Positions 25,069-33,589 of a stretch of 64,000 nt of DNA are shown in pieces (the first letter of the stretch is position 1; every line of letters starts with the position of its first letter). The notes beneath the pieces are model-generated. The model was given only the letters and a program-made list of their open reading frames with translations, ran no database searches and was not told the DNA's origin. The position numbers and the translations under genes were made by a program. This DNA comes from an uncultured Eubacteriales bacterium (GTDB lineage: Bacteria > Bacillota > Clostridia > Oscillospirales > Acutalibacteraceae): positions 1 through 64,000 of the forward strand of contig OMZU01000013.1 of NCBI GenBank assembly GCA_900315605.1, in the 5' to 3' direction.

Positions 25069-25082
25069 GAAGTAATGGTGTT

Positions 25083-25215
25083 CCGAGGTCGCACACATGG
25101 GTGCGCAACTACGATTTGTGAAAGAAAACTAAAATTATGCCAATAGCAATACAGTCTGGAACAAAGGTTTTTTTTAAATTAATTCTATCTTCACGACAAT
25201 AACTCCACACTCCAC
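25083..25215. repeat. Unit B half and inverted unit A with ACTCCACACTCC flank
   Basis: CCGAGGTCGCACACATGGGTGCG (unit B) is followed by an inverted unit A (CAGTCTGGAACAAAGG...ATCTTCACGAC) and ACTCCACACTCCACACTCC. This is the right half of a composite element whose left half is missing. Confidence 0.65.
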
Positions 25216-25279
25216 ACTCCAAACTTCACACTAAAAAAAGCTCCACACTAAAAAACTATGCGCTTTTGCCTTAAATAAA

Positions 25280-25310
25280 GTATTATTATCAGGTTTTTAC
25301 AGAATGAATA
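25280..25310 (+). promoter_or_regulatory. Candidate sigma-F promoter of spoIIQ
   Basis: GTATT (25280-25284) and AGAATGAATA (25301-25310) with 16 nt between loosely fit the sigma-F pattern (GYWTA-N16-GGNRANANTW). spoIIQ is a known sigma-F gene in other spore formers. The match is imperfect, at least two conserved positions being off. Confidence 0.3.
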
Positions 25311-25351
25311 AAAAACGCGCCTCTGCCAATAATAACGGCGGAGGTGCTTTT

Positions 25352-26116
25352 ATGAGCGATTATTACAGTAGAAATAACAGAAGCAACAGAAGAAAAAGGC
25401 GCGGCGGTCGAGAGAGATTCGGCTTTTATACCGCGGCGTTCATTTGTCTTGCGGCGGTGGGCATGGCTGTGTTTTCAACATACAAAACCATTTCTTCGCC
25501 GCCTGCGGCAACCAAAATAGAAATCACCACCCAAGAGGCTCAGGCGGTCAACGAGTATGTTCAGGGCGTGACCGATACTATTCCCGTGCCGCGCCTTGAT
25601 CCAACCTACGCGCCGGAGCAGCCCGATACGATTCCTACAGAAGCCCATGCTTCGACCTCTCCCACAGCCACTGGTGACAGCGAGGCGTTGAGAACCATGC
25701 TTTCAACCGATTTGAGCCTTAGCTATCCGCTCAAAAACCCAAGCGTGCTGCGACCGTTTTCAAAGGACAGCACGTATTTTAAGACCTTAAATGTTTGGCG
25801 GCCGCACACGGGAGTTGATTTTGCAGGAGATCTGGGCGATGATGTTTTTGCGATGTGCGACGGAACCGTGACCAAGATCCATGAGGATAAGCTGTACGGA
25901 AAAATCGTTGAGCTCTCGCACAACGAGGCGGTTTGCGTTTACAGCGGACTTGGCTCTGTGGATGTAAAGGCAGGACAGACCCTCAAATCGGGCGACAAAA
26001 TCGGAACAGTCGGTGCAGTGCCATTTGAAGCTTCCGACGAAAACCACATTCACGTTTCGGTCAAGATCAACGAAGCCTACGCCGATCCGATGTCGTTTAT
26101 CGACAACGAGGACTGA
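25352..26116 (+). CDS. spoIIQ: Stage II sporulation protein Q
   Basis: The 254-aa protein has a short basic N-terminus, one membrane helix (FYTAAFICLAAVGMAVFSTY) and an extracellular LytM/M23 domain. SpoIIQ sits in the forespore membrane and binds SpoIIIAH from the mother cell, whose gene is also in this window. Metal ligands H152 and D156 (RPHTGVDFA) and HIH (232-234) are all present, as in clostridial rather than Bacillus SpoIIQ. ATG 25352 has GGAGG upstream; an in-frame ATG at 25304 has no SD and overlaps the candidate promoter. A general M23 peptidase is the alternative reading. Confidence 0.75.
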   Translation: MSDYYSRNNRSNRRKRRGGRERFGFYTAAFICLAAVGMAVFSTYKTISSPPAATKIEITTQEAQAVNEYVQGVTDTIPVPRLDPTYAPEQPDTIPTEAHASTSPTATGDSEALRTMLSTDLSLSYPLKNPSVLRPFSKDSTYFKTLNVWRPHTGVDFAGDLGDDVFAMCDGTVTKIHEDKLYGKIVELSHNEAVCVYSGLGSVDVKAGQTLKSGDKIGTVGAVPFEASDENHIHVSVKINEAYADPMSFIDNED

Positions 26117-26118
26117 TT

Positions 26119-26225
26119 TTGTTAGTTTGGAGTGTGGAGTGTGGAGTGTGGAGTTTCGGTCGGGAAGAAACATTTTTATTTAAAAAATACGTTTGTTCCC
26201 GACTGTATAACTATTGTTTAAATAT
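26119..26225. repeat. Unit A with TGGAGTG tandem flank
   Basis: Five or so TGGAGTGTGG repeats precede CGGTCGGGAAGAAACA...CGTTTGTTCCCGACTGTA. The copy lies directly after the spoIIQ stop codon, between convergent genes. Confidence 0.7.
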
Positions 26226-26287
26226 TTTTGTATTAATATACAAAGCGAGCCCTCGTGACGCTTTAGGGGCAAAAAATACAAAAGGAG

Positions 26288-26322
26288 AACGACCGGGCAG
26301 CCACGTTGGTTGCCCGGTCGTT
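26288..26322 (-). terminator. Terminator of the GPH symporter gene
   Basis: A perfect 12-bp stem AACGACCGGGCA/TGCCCGGTCGTT. On the minus strand it is followed by CTCCTTTTGTATTTTTT. Confidence 0.75.
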
Positions 26323-26343
26323 GCGGTATTGCTGTAAAACAAA

Positions 26344-27702
26344 TCAGCTATTTTCGGTTGCGGCAGCGCGCTCCGCCTTCATCTTTGGCAGCTCTTTGTC
26401 AAATTTAAAGAACATAAAAAGAATCAGGGTGAGGATTATGCACACTATCGGCACGCCGATAAAGCCAAGCTGAATAAAGAACTTTTCGGTGGGTGTCTGC
26501 TCGATCATACTTGCGTCGTATCCGCCCATTTGCATCAAAACCATGATAATGGTCACGTTAAAGCCAAAGGCGAGCTTTGCAAGAAAGCTGTCAAGAGAAG
26601 AAAGTATTCCTGCTGCGCGGATACCGGATTTGAGCTCGCAGTATTCAACAACATCGGCAAGCAGCGCGAATCTCATTCCCATAAGATAGCCTAGCGGGAA
26701 CCATACGAGCGCGGTGCCGACGCAGAGCAGCACCAAGTTGGGGCCGCAGAACAAAAACACAAGGTTGCCTGCCAGCGCGATCAGGTTCATCAGGATCGAG
26801 GACTTTTTCTTGCCCATGATCTTGCAGAAGAACGGGATAGTAAGCTGTCCGGCTACCATGCTCAGCGAGGTAACGATCGCCTGTATCGAAATTATCTCCG
26901 CAGTCTGCAACGCTCCGATATCTCCGATATAGTATTTGTAGTAATAGAATACGCCTGCCTGCTTTACCGCAAAGCCCAGCAAATAAATAAACATTGTTAT
27001 AACAAACAGGATATACTGTCCGTTGACCGCCTTGATTCCGTCCTTTAGCTTTATCTTTTCTTCCTTGATCGGTTTTACGACCTCGCGCGTATTTCCGAAC
27101 GCAAAGAACAAAAGTGCAACTGCCGCGATCGAAAAGATGCCTATTGTCCATGCGTATGAAAACAGGTCTTTTTCGCCGCCGAATCTGTTGATAAGAGGCA
27201 GCGCAAAGTAGGTTACGCAAAAGCTTCCTGCCGCAGCCATTACCATGCGGAAGGTAACAAGGATGTTTCTCTCCTTTTCGTCCGCCGACAGGCTGGGGAG
27301 TATCGCGGAAAGCGGAGTGTTTACTACCGTATAGCAGGTGCTGACAAGGTTAAAGGTGATAAACGCGAGCACGATCTGCAACACCTTGTTGTTTGAAACC
27401 ATCGAGGGCAGACAAAATGTGAGCACGGCAAAAAGTGCCAGAGGAAACGCGCCGATTATAAAATACGGACGGCATTTTCCGCTCTTGAATTCGGTTTTGT
27501 CAACCACGATCCCCATAAGCACGTCGGTGATAGCGTCAATGATTTTTGACGCAAGAGTTATAACGCTTACAGCAATAGCGTCAAAAAGCAGCGCGTCGGT
27601 GTAGTATACAGTCAGATATGTACAAATCATTGGCCAAATAAGATTACTTGCCATATCCGCAGCACCGTAGCCCAGTCGCTGCCTGATTTTAGATATTCCC
27701 AT
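26344..27702 (-). CDS. GPH-family sugar:cation symporter
   Basis: The 452-aa integral membrane protein has about 12 helices. Its opening, RLGYGAADMASNLIWPMI, and the loop VDKTEFKSGKCRPYF, which resembles the family's D-x-T-x-(S/T)-x-x-G-x-x-RP motif, place it among glycoside-pentoside-hexuronide transporters. The substrate is not evident. ATG 27702 follows GGAGGA; an in-frame ATG eight codons earlier overlaps that SD. No glycosidase gene is adjacent. Confidence 0.85.
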   Translation of the reverse strand: MGISKIRQRLGYGAADMASNLIWPMICTYLTVYYTDALLFDAIAVSVITLASKIIDAITDVLMGIVVDKTEFKSGKCRPYFIIGAFPLALFAVLTFCLPSMVSNNKVLQIVLAFITFNLVSTCYTVVNTPLSAILPSLSADEKERNILVTFRMVMAAAGSFCVTYFALPLINRFGGEKDLFSYAWTIGIFSIAAVALLFFAFGNTREVVKPIKEEKIKLKDGIKAVNGQYILFVITMFIYLLGFAVKQAGVFYYYKYYIGDIGALQTAEIISIQAIVTSLSMVAGQLTIPFFCKIMGKKKSSILMNLIALAGNLVFLFCGPNLVLLCVGTALVWFPLGYLMGMRFALLADVVEYCELKSGIRAAGILSSLDSFLAKLAFGFNVTIIMVLMQMGGYDASMIEQTPTEKFFIQLGFIGVPIVCIILTLILFMFFKFDKELPKMKAERAAATENS

Positions 27703-27736
27703 TTTTTGGTTCCTCCTGAAAAACATTATCTTGGTT

Positions 27737-27765
27737 ATTATATCATTTTTTTCTTATTATTGCAA
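27737..27765 (-). promoter_or_regulatory. Promoter of the GPH symporter gene
   Basis: On the minus strand, TTGCAA (27765-27760) and TATAAT (27742-27737) have a 17-nt spacer. Confidence 0.7.
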
Positions 27766-27797
27766 TAATAAATAAACCTAATCAAGCAATTGTTTGT

Positions 27798-27830
27798 TAG
27801 GTTTTAGCATTTAATAGGTTTTAGCATTAA
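27798..27830. repeat. Two direct 16-17-bp repeats in a divergent promoter region
   Basis: TAGGTTTTAGCATTTAA (27798-27814) is followed directly by TAGGTTTTAGCATTAA (27815-27830). They sit 12 nt before the -35 box of the DUF218 gene and upstream of the divergent GPH promoter, a position that suits an activator. Confidence 0.5.
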
Positions 27831-27841
27831 AAATGTAATAC

Positions 27842-27870
27842 TTGAAAAAATCTCGGCATAATGCTATAAT
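27842..27870 (+). promoter_or_regulatory. Promoter of the DUF218 lipoprotein gene
   Basis: TTGAAA (27842-27847) and TATAAT (27865-27870) with a 17-nt spacer. Confidence 0.75.
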
Positions 27871-27937
27871 ATCCGCATAACGAAATGTACTCTGATAATA
27901 TATCAAATAATATATCAAAGCTTGGCTGGTGACAAAA

Positions 27938-28801
27938 ATGAAAAAGACTATTTCTGCTTGTATGATTATCGCTGTCTTGATTTTTTCGTTTTCGGGATGC
28001 GGACAAAACAATGCTCCGGCGCGCGCAGCGGAGGAGATAATTCAGGATATAATCACTTATCACGGTTGCTATGATAAAGAAGCGGATACCAAGGTCAGCG
28101 AGCTGCTTGCCGAGCTTGACGCGGTTGACAGCAGGCAGGGCGAGCTTTGGCAGAAAATCATGAAGTATTGGGATCATGCCAATAATGAGCTGACGGTGAA
28201 CACCGACAAGCTTCCCGATGATTTGCCAAAGGACAACAGCCTTGCGATCGCCGTGCTCGGCTTTGAGCTTAATGACGACGGCACAATGAAGGACGAGCTT
28301 ATCGGCAGGCTCAACACCGCGCTGAAATGCTCTCAGCAATATCCAAACGCCTATGTTATCTGCACCGGCGGCGGAACTGCAAAGGACAACAAGGACGTTA
28401 CCGAAGCAGGGCTGATGGGCGATTGGCTAAAGGAGCAGGGACTCGGCGAGGACAGGCTGATTATTGAGGATCAGTCTATGACCACAGCGCAGAACGCCGA
28501 GTTTTCGTACAAGCTCCTTCTCGAAAAGTATCCGAGCGTCAACTCGGTTGCGATCGTCAGCAGCAGCTACCATATTCCGTGGGGCTCGCTTTTGTTTGAG
28601 GCTGAATTCATGAAGTATGCCTCCGAAAACAAGGTCCCCGAAATCCACGTTGTTTCCAACTGCGCCTATAAGACCTCGAACGAAACCTACAAGGAAAGCG
28701 AGATACTTCGCTGGGAGACCGGCGGAATGCTCCAGCTTGTCGGCAACAACGACCTTGCAATGAAATACTATATGAACGATTATCAAAAGCCCAAACTATA
28801 A
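27938..28801 (+). CDS. YdcF/DUF218-family lipoprotein
   Basis: The 287-aa protein has a signal peptide with lipobox SFSGC, then a DUF218 (ElyC/SanA/YdcF-like) domain: LAIAVLGFELNDDG, YVICTGGGTA, DQSMTTAQNAEFS and VAIVSSSYHI. Family members are implicated in envelope or polysaccharide processing, but the reaction is unknown. The extra N-terminal 90 residues are not part of the domain. ATG 27938 is preferred (GGTGA upstream); a GTG at 27929 is possible. Confidence 0.8.
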   Translation: MKKTISACMIIAVLIFSFSGCGQNNAPARAAEEIIQDIITYHGCYDKEADTKVSELLAELDAVDSRQGELWQKIMKYWDHANNELTVNTDKLPDDLPKDNSLAIAVLGFELNDDGTMKDELIGRLNTALKCSQQYPNAYVICTGGGTAKDNKDVTEAGLMGDWLKEQGLGEDRLIIEDQSMTTAQNAEFSYKLLLEKYPSVNSVAIVSSSYHIPWGSLLFEAEFMKYASENKVPEIHVVSNCAYKTSNETYKESEILRWETGGMLQLVGNNDLAMKYYMNDYQKPKL

Positions 28802-28821
28802 GGGCACCTCTAAATAAATGC

Positions 28822-28858
28822 AAAAAAGCTGCCTGCGTTCAAACAGGCAGCTTTTTTA
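28822..28858. terminator. Bidirectional terminator between convergent genes
   Basis: AAAAAAGCTGCCTG pairs with CAGGCAGCTTTTTT; both strands end in a T run, serving the DUF218 gene (+) and the DUF3006 gene (-). A truncated unit A flank (GTGGAGAGTGGAGCTTCGGTCG) follows. Confidence 0.85.
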
Positions 28859-28904
28859 TTGTGGAGAGTGGAGCTTCGGTCGTACTCCACACTAAAATGC
28901 AGTA

Positions 28905-29123
28905 TTATTCCTCAAACAGCTTGTCCATAAGCTGTTTTATTTTTTCCTTGCGGCGTTGGGTCTCGGCTTCGCTCAAGAAGCAGCTGTTTTCGTCAAAGCG
29001 CAGGATATCGCCCTCGCGAATATTTTTCGGCAGTGAGCTCAGCTCAACGCTTACGATGCTTCCGTTCTCACATTCCAAAACAGCGCGGTCGTTTTCTATT
29101 CTGTCGATCGTAAATTTTTTCAT
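28905..29123 (-). CDS. DUF3006 domain small protein
   Basis: The 72-aa protein starts MKKFTIDRIENDRAVLECEN and continues VELSSLPKNIREGDIL, a typical DUF3006 beta-barrel, then a basic helical tail. The function is unknown, but genes of this family are frequently paired with secreted ComEC/Rec2-type metallo-beta-lactamase proteins, as here: it starts 3 nt after the upstream gene stops. Confidence 0.82.
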   Translation of the reverse strand: MKKFTIDRIENDRAVLECENGSIVSVELSSLPKNIREGDILRFDENSCFLSEAETQRRKEKIKQLMDKLFEE

Positions 29124-29126
29124 AAA

Positions 29127-30002
29127 TCACCTTATTGCTTCGCCCCCTGTCAAAACTGACAGAGCTTCTCCGTCGCCCGTGACGGTAATGGTTTTTTGTT
29201 TGTCGGTGCGATAAATTTCGCAGCCTGAGTTTTTGAGCAGCTTTAGCACGGATTTGTTTGGGTGGCCGTAGTCGTTGCCCTTGCCGCAGGATATCACCGC
29301 GATCTCGGGCTTGACCCTTTCGAGAAAGTCCTTTGTTGTCGAGGTGTAGCTTCCGTGGTGACCGACCTTTAGTACCTTTGCCGAGATATCGCCATCAAGC
29401 TCTTCAAGCTCGGCTTTTTCGGCGTCGCCGGTGAACAAAAAGCTGTTGCTTTTGAAGGTGATCTTTATAACGGCGGAGCAGTTGTTAAGGTTTTCATTGT
29501 CAATTTTTTTGGGTCCGACAACGTCTATCTTCAAATCCTCTTTGTCACAAATACTCAGCCCTGCGGCTGCCTTGGTCACCTTCAAGCCCTTTCGCCTTAC
29601 CGCCTTCAGCAAAGAGGTGTAAGCCTCGGTGTTCGTTCCTGCCCTCGGCATAAATATCGAGCCGATCTCAAAATTACGCACTATATACGGCATAGAGCCA
29701 ATGTGGTCGGTGTGTGGATGAGTGCCGACGAGATAGTCGATTTTTGACTTGCCCCTGTCTTTGATATATTTCAATATCCCTTCGCCGTGGTAGTTTTCGC
29801 CCGAATCGATCAGCATGGTTTTTCCGTCGGGAAGCTCAATAAAAATCGAATCTCCCTGACCGACGTCAAGAAAATGCGCCTTTATCCTGCCGTAGCCGAA
29901 CAGTGCGCCGACCTCCGAGAGCATATCGCACGAGCACAGCGTACACAGCATTATTATTACAGACAACAAAAAGGCGACGGCGCGATTAAAAACTGACTTC
30001 AA
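29127..30002 (-). CDS. ComEC/Rec2-type metallo-beta-lactamase-fold lipoprotein
   Basis: The 291-aa protein has an N-terminal hydrophobic segment with a Cys-terminated lipobox (LCSC), then an MBL hydrolase domain with AHFLDVGQGDS, HPHTDHIG (metal ligands), FTGDAE and GHHGS. This is the stand-alone extracellular relative of the ComEC C-terminal nuclease-like domain. The TTG start at 30002 is chosen because GGAGGTGAG lies just upstream and it gives a normal signal peptide. It forms an operon with the DUF3006 gene. Confidence 0.85.
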   Translation of the reverse strand: MKSVFNRAVAFLLSVIIMLCTLCSCDMLSEVGALFGYGRIKAHFLDVGQGDSIFIELPDGKTMLIDSGENYHGEGILKYIKDRGKSKIDYLVGTHPHTDHIGSMPYIVRNFEIGSIFMPRAGTNTEAYTSLLKAVRRKGLKVTKAAAGLSICDKEDLKIDVVGPKKIDNENLNNCSAVIKITFKSNSFLFTGDAEKAELEELDGDISAKVLKVGHHGSYTSTTKDFLERVKPEIAVISCGKGNDYGHPNKSVLKLLKNSGCEIYRTDKQKTITVTGDGEALSVLTGGEAIR

Positions 30003-30065
30003 AGCCTCACCTCCGTGTCGAATGCTTTCTGTAATTATTGTATCATAAATATAAAATGTAATCAA

Positions 30066-30155
30066 GTTTTTTACTCCGAGCAGATTTTTTGCGTCGAGCA
30101 GATAGGTCGTTTGGGAGCCAAACGTTAATTGCCCGACAATGATTCCTATTACAAA
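30066..30155. repeat. Diverged repeat C copy
   Basis: AAGTTTTTTACTCCGAGCAG...CGAGCAGATAGGTCG...TTGCCCGAC parallels 57683-57739 and, in reverse, 38083-38146. No gene is visible between 30066 and 30299 apart from the licD promoter. Confidence 0.45.
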
Positions 30156-30188
30156 AAATCACAAATAATCACAGTTCGTATTTGTTCG

Positions 30189-30217
30189 TTGACAACTGTC
30201 GTATTTGATAGTATAAT
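30189..30217 (+). promoter_or_regulatory. Promoter of the licD-flippase operon
   Basis: TTGACA (30189-30194) and TATAAT (30212-30217), both perfect consensus, with a 17-nt spacer. Confidence 0.85.
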
Positions 30218-30299
30218 GTATAAGTCTTATTATGCGTATTGACGGGTGGCGCGGCTTTTACTTGGCGCGCTGTCCTTTGACACTTTCAGGGTGAATGAT

Positions 30300-31163
30300 A
30301 TGAGTACAGAAACAGTTGAGCTGCAAAAAAAGATCCTCGAGGTTTTTATCGAGGTAAAGAAAATCTGCGACAAACACAACATCCGTTATTTTGCCACAGG
30401 CGGAACCTGCATAGGCGCGGTCAGGCATAACGGCTTTATCCCGTGGGACGACGACCTTGACATTGCCGTTCCGATAAATGATTTTGAAAGACTGACGGAG
30501 CTTTGCAAAAAGGAGCTCCCAAAGCCCTTTGAGCTTTTTATTTGTCCGGATTACAAGCATAATCCGAATCCGTTTATTAAGGTTCATAATACCCAAACGA
30601 CCTTTATTGAAAAATATGAGCTTGACTATCCCGACGACTACAAGGGCGTTTTTATTGATATCTTTCCGCTTGCAGGCGTTCCTTCGGACACAAAAGAACG
30701 CAAAAGCTACAACAGAAGGCTAAAGCTGCTCATTGCCCTAAACGACAAGTGGCACTACAGCCTGAGCAAATGCCCCGGAAAAAAGGGTATGCTGCTGTGG
30801 ATTTTGACTTGTCCGCTGAGACCGTTCGTTTCTCGCAGGTTCTGGGCTGACAAGCTCTATGAGTTTTATAACAAATATGATTTTGACAGCTATGACTACA
30901 CCGGCTGCACATGGTCTCCGGAAATTGAGAGATTAACTTTTCCGAAATCGTGGTTCGAGGGCTATACCGAGCTGCCGTTTGAAAACTCAAGCATGAGATG
31001 TCCTATTGATTACGACAGCTTTTTGACTCAGCATTTCGGCGACTATATGAAGCTTCCGCCCGAATCCGAAAGACAGTGCCACGACAACGGCGGGATCGTT
31101 GACCTTGAAAAGCCGTTTTCGTATTACGCAAAGAAATACAGAGAAACTGGCAGTGTGCGATAA
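30300..31163 (+). CDS. LicD family phosphotransferase
   Basis: The 287-aa protein has the LicD signature TGGTCIGAVRHNGFIPWDDD followed by LDIAV, a nucleotidyltransferase-type active site with an aspartate cluster. LicD proteins transfer phosphocholine or similar groups to cell-surface glycans. ATG 30300 follows AGGGTGA. It shares an operon with the flippase that follows (1-nt overlap), so it probably decorates the glycan that the flippase exports. Confidence 0.88.
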   Translation: MSTETVELQKKILEVFIEVKKICDKHNIRYFATGGTCIGAVRHNGFIPWDDDLDIAVPINDFERLTELCKKELPKPFELFICPDYKHNPNPFIKVHNTQTTFIEKYELDYPDDYKGVFIDIFPLAGVPSDTKERKSYNRRLKLLIALNDKWHYSLSKCPGKKGMLLWILTCPLRPFVSRRFWADKLYEFYNKYDFDSYDYTGCTWSPEIERLTFPKSWFEGYTELPFENSSMRCPIDYDSFLTQHFGDYMKLPPESERQCHDNGGIVDLEKPFSYYAKKYRETGSVR

Positions 31164-32626
31164 TGGAGAAGATCAGAAAGCTAACATCAAAATATAACAG
31201 CCTGCCGGCTCAGGTCAGGGCTTCGCTCTGGTTTTTGATCTGCTCGTTTTTGCAAAAGGGGATCTCGGTGATATCAACGCCGATCTTCACCAGGCTGATG
31301 ACAACGACAGAATTCGGCAACTACAACGTTTTTAATTCATGGTTGGAAATTATTGCGATCTTCGTCTCGTTCAACCTTTCCTACGGCGTATATGTTCAGG
31401 GACTGGTCAAATTCAGCGATGACAACAAGATTTTTTCTTCGACCATGCAAGGACTTTCGCTCACGCTTTGCAGCGCGTGGACGGTGATTTATTTGCTGTT
31501 CCGTGAGTTTTGGAACGGGCTTTTTTCACTGACTACGGTGCAAATGCTTTGTATGCTGGTCATGATATGGACAACGGCGGCGTTTCAGTTTTGGTCGGCA
31601 GATCAGCGTTGGAAGCTAAAATACCGAATGCTTGTGATGATAACCCTGCTGGTTTCGTTCCTAAAGCCGGCGTTGGGCGTGGCTCTTGTCATTTTTGCCG
31701 ACGACAAGGTGACGGCGCGAATTTTTGCGATAGCACTTGTTCAGGTCATCGGTTATACCTGGGCTTTCTTTGTCCAGATGAAAAGGGGCAAAAAATTCTT
31801 TTCAAAGAATTATTGGCTCTATTCATTAAAATTCAATCTTCCGCTGATACCGCACTATCTGTCTCAAATCGTGCTGACCTCCTCGGATAGGATCATGATA
31901 AGCCGAATGGTGGGCGAATCCGAGGCAGGTATCTACAGTCTGGCATATTCTGTTTCGATGATAATGACCTTGTTCAACATCGCGCTGAACCAGACCCTCA
32001 ACCCATGGATCTACACCAAAATCAAAGAAAAGCGCGTTGGAGATATCGCCGGAGTTGCCTACAGCTCGCTTGCGGTTGTCGGCATGGTAAACCTCCTTTT
32101 GATCGTGCTCGCACCCGAGGCGATAGCGATTTTTGCTCCGCCGAAATACTCCGAGGCGATATGGATAGTTCCGCCCGTAGCTTTGAGCTGCTACGCAACA
32201 TATCTCTATGATCTGTTCGCAAAGTTCCAGTTTTATTTTGAAAAAACCGTATTTATTATGATAGCGAGCGTGTTCTGCGCGATACTCAACGTCGCGTTGA
32301 ATTTTGTGTTTATCGGCTTGTTCGGCTACATCGCCGCCGGATACACAACGCTTTTCTGCTATATTGTTTTTGTGTTCGGTCACTACTTCTTTATGCGAAG
32401 GGTTTGCAGGCAGTATCTCGACGGCGCGAGAGTCTACGACTTGAGGATCCTTGTCGGAATGTCGCTGGGCTTTATGGCGGCAGGAATGTTGATGCTGTTT
32501 ACCTACAACTACACCTTTATAAGATACGGCATCGTTGCGGCGGCTTTGATCGCGCTGATAATCAAGCGCAAGAGCGTTATCGCCATGGTCAAAAAATTTG
32601 CCTCGTTCAGAAAGGCTTCCAAATAA
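31163..32626 (+). CDS. Oligosaccharide flippase (polysaccharide biosynthesis, MATE/MVF-like)
   Basis: The 487-aa protein has 12-14 predicted membrane helices and the Wzx-type N-terminus SLWFLICSFLQKGISVISTPIF followed by ...RLMTTTEFGNYN. It would flip lipid-linked oligosaccharide across the membrane. It overlaps licD by a single base (TAATG). No glycosyltransferase is adjacent, so the two genes form a minimal cassette. Confidence 0.88.
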   Translation: MEKIRKLTSKYNSLPAQVRASLWFLICSFLQKGISVISTPIFTRLMTTTEFGNYNVFNSWLEIIAIFVSFNLSYGVYVQGLVKFSDDNKIFSSTMQGLSLTLCSAWTVIYLLFREFWNGLFSLTTVQMLCMLVMIWTTAAFQFWSADQRWKLKYRMLVMITLLVSFLKPALGVALVIFADDKVTARIFAIALVQVIGYTWAFFVQMKRGKKFFSKNYWLYSLKFNLPLIPHYLSQIVLTSSDRIMISRMVGESEAGIYSLAYSVSMIMTLFNIALNQTLNPWIYTKIKEKRVGDIAGVAYSSLAVVGMVNLLLIVLAPEAIAIFAPPKYSEAIWIVPPVALSCYATYLYDLFAKFQFYFEKTVFIMIASVFCAILNVALNFVFIGLFGYIAAGYTTLFCYIVFVFGHYFFMRRVCRQYLDGARVYDLRILVGMSLGFMAAGMLMLFTYNYTFIRYGIVAAALIALIIKRKSVIAMVKKFASFRKASK

Positions 32627-32663
32627 GATATAATTCTATTAAGGAATATTAACACACAAAAAC

Positions 32664-32701
32664 CGGTCGGTCAAATCCCATGCTTTGGGCTTGACCGACC
32701 G
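32664..32701. terminator. Bidirectional terminator between the flippase gene and ung
   Basis: CGGTCGGTCAA (32664-32674) pairs perfectly with TTGACCGACCG (32691-32701); an inner CCCA/TGGG stem caps it. T-rich tracts follow on both strands. Confidence 0.78.
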
Positions 32702-32726
32702 TTACTTTTTGAATATATATTTTTTG

Positions 32727-33434
32727 CTAAAGCTTCCAGTTTATCGGCTCTGCTCCCATATTTATGAGCAGCTCGTTTGCTTTGCCAAAGGGCTTGCTGC
32801 CAAAGAACGGCGGTAGCGCGGTGTTCTTTTTGTTTGCCGAAAGCGGCGAGGGGTGAGTTGAGGCGAGCACCGCCTTTGTATTGGGCAAGTAAGAATCGCC
32901 GCAGTCCGAAATATTTTTTTCGACCAGGCTTTTTGCCTGCATACCCCAGCAGATAAAAACCACCGGCTCAGGAAGAGCCAGGCAGAGCCTGATTATTCCG
33001 TTTGTCACCCTGTCCCAGCCAAGCTTTTTGTGAGAATTTGCCTTGTGCTCCTCGACCGTAAGAACGGTATTGAGCAGCAAAACGCCGCGGTTCGCCCAAG
33101 GGGTGAGGTCGCCTGACTCCGGGGCAGGATAGCCCAAATCAGCCTCCAGTTCCTTAAAAATATTGTTGAGCGAGCGCGGCTTTTTTACTCCCTCGGGTAC
33201 GGAAAACGACAGCCCCATAGCCTGGTTTGGCTCGTGATAGGGGTCTTGCCCCAAGATCACAGCCTTGACGTTTGACGGGCTGACCGCCGAAAGTGCGGCA
33301 AAAACCTTGTCGGATGGGGGATAAACAGTTTTTCCCTCCGTGCGCATTTGGTCTGTTTTGTCTTTAAGCTCCTGCGCGGCAAGCTTGATCTCACTGCCGA
33401 GCAGGGAAAACCATTCGTTTATATTGTCAGTCAT
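32727..33434 (-). CDS. ung: Uracil-DNA glycosylase
   Basis: The 235-aa family 1 enzyme removes uracil from DNA. It has the water-activating motif GQDPYHEPNQAMGLSFSV and the DNA-intercalating HPSPLSA loop near the C-terminus. Length and both motifs are standard. Monocistronic. Confidence 0.96.
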   Translation of the reverse strand: MTDNINEWFSLLGSEIKLAAQELKDKTDQMRTEGKTVYPPSDKVFAALSAVSPSNVKAVILGQDPYHEPNQAMGLSFSVPEGVKKPRSLNNIFKELEADLGYPAPESGDLTPWANRGVLLLNTVLTVEEHKANSHKKLGWDRVTNGIIRLCLALPEPVVFICWGMQAKSLVEKNISDCGDSYLPNTKAVLASTHPSPLSANKKNTALPPFFGSKPFGKANELLINMGAEPINWKL

Positions 33435-33589
33435 TTTGACACCGCCTTAAGTTTTTATAATCCTATTATATATGATCGCGGCAAAAAATCAATGAATATA
33501 AGACCGAAATTTAAAAAAAGCTTTTATATTCTCTTTTTTTGTGATATACTAAGTTTAAATATGCAAAAATGAACTTTGGAGTTGATAAA

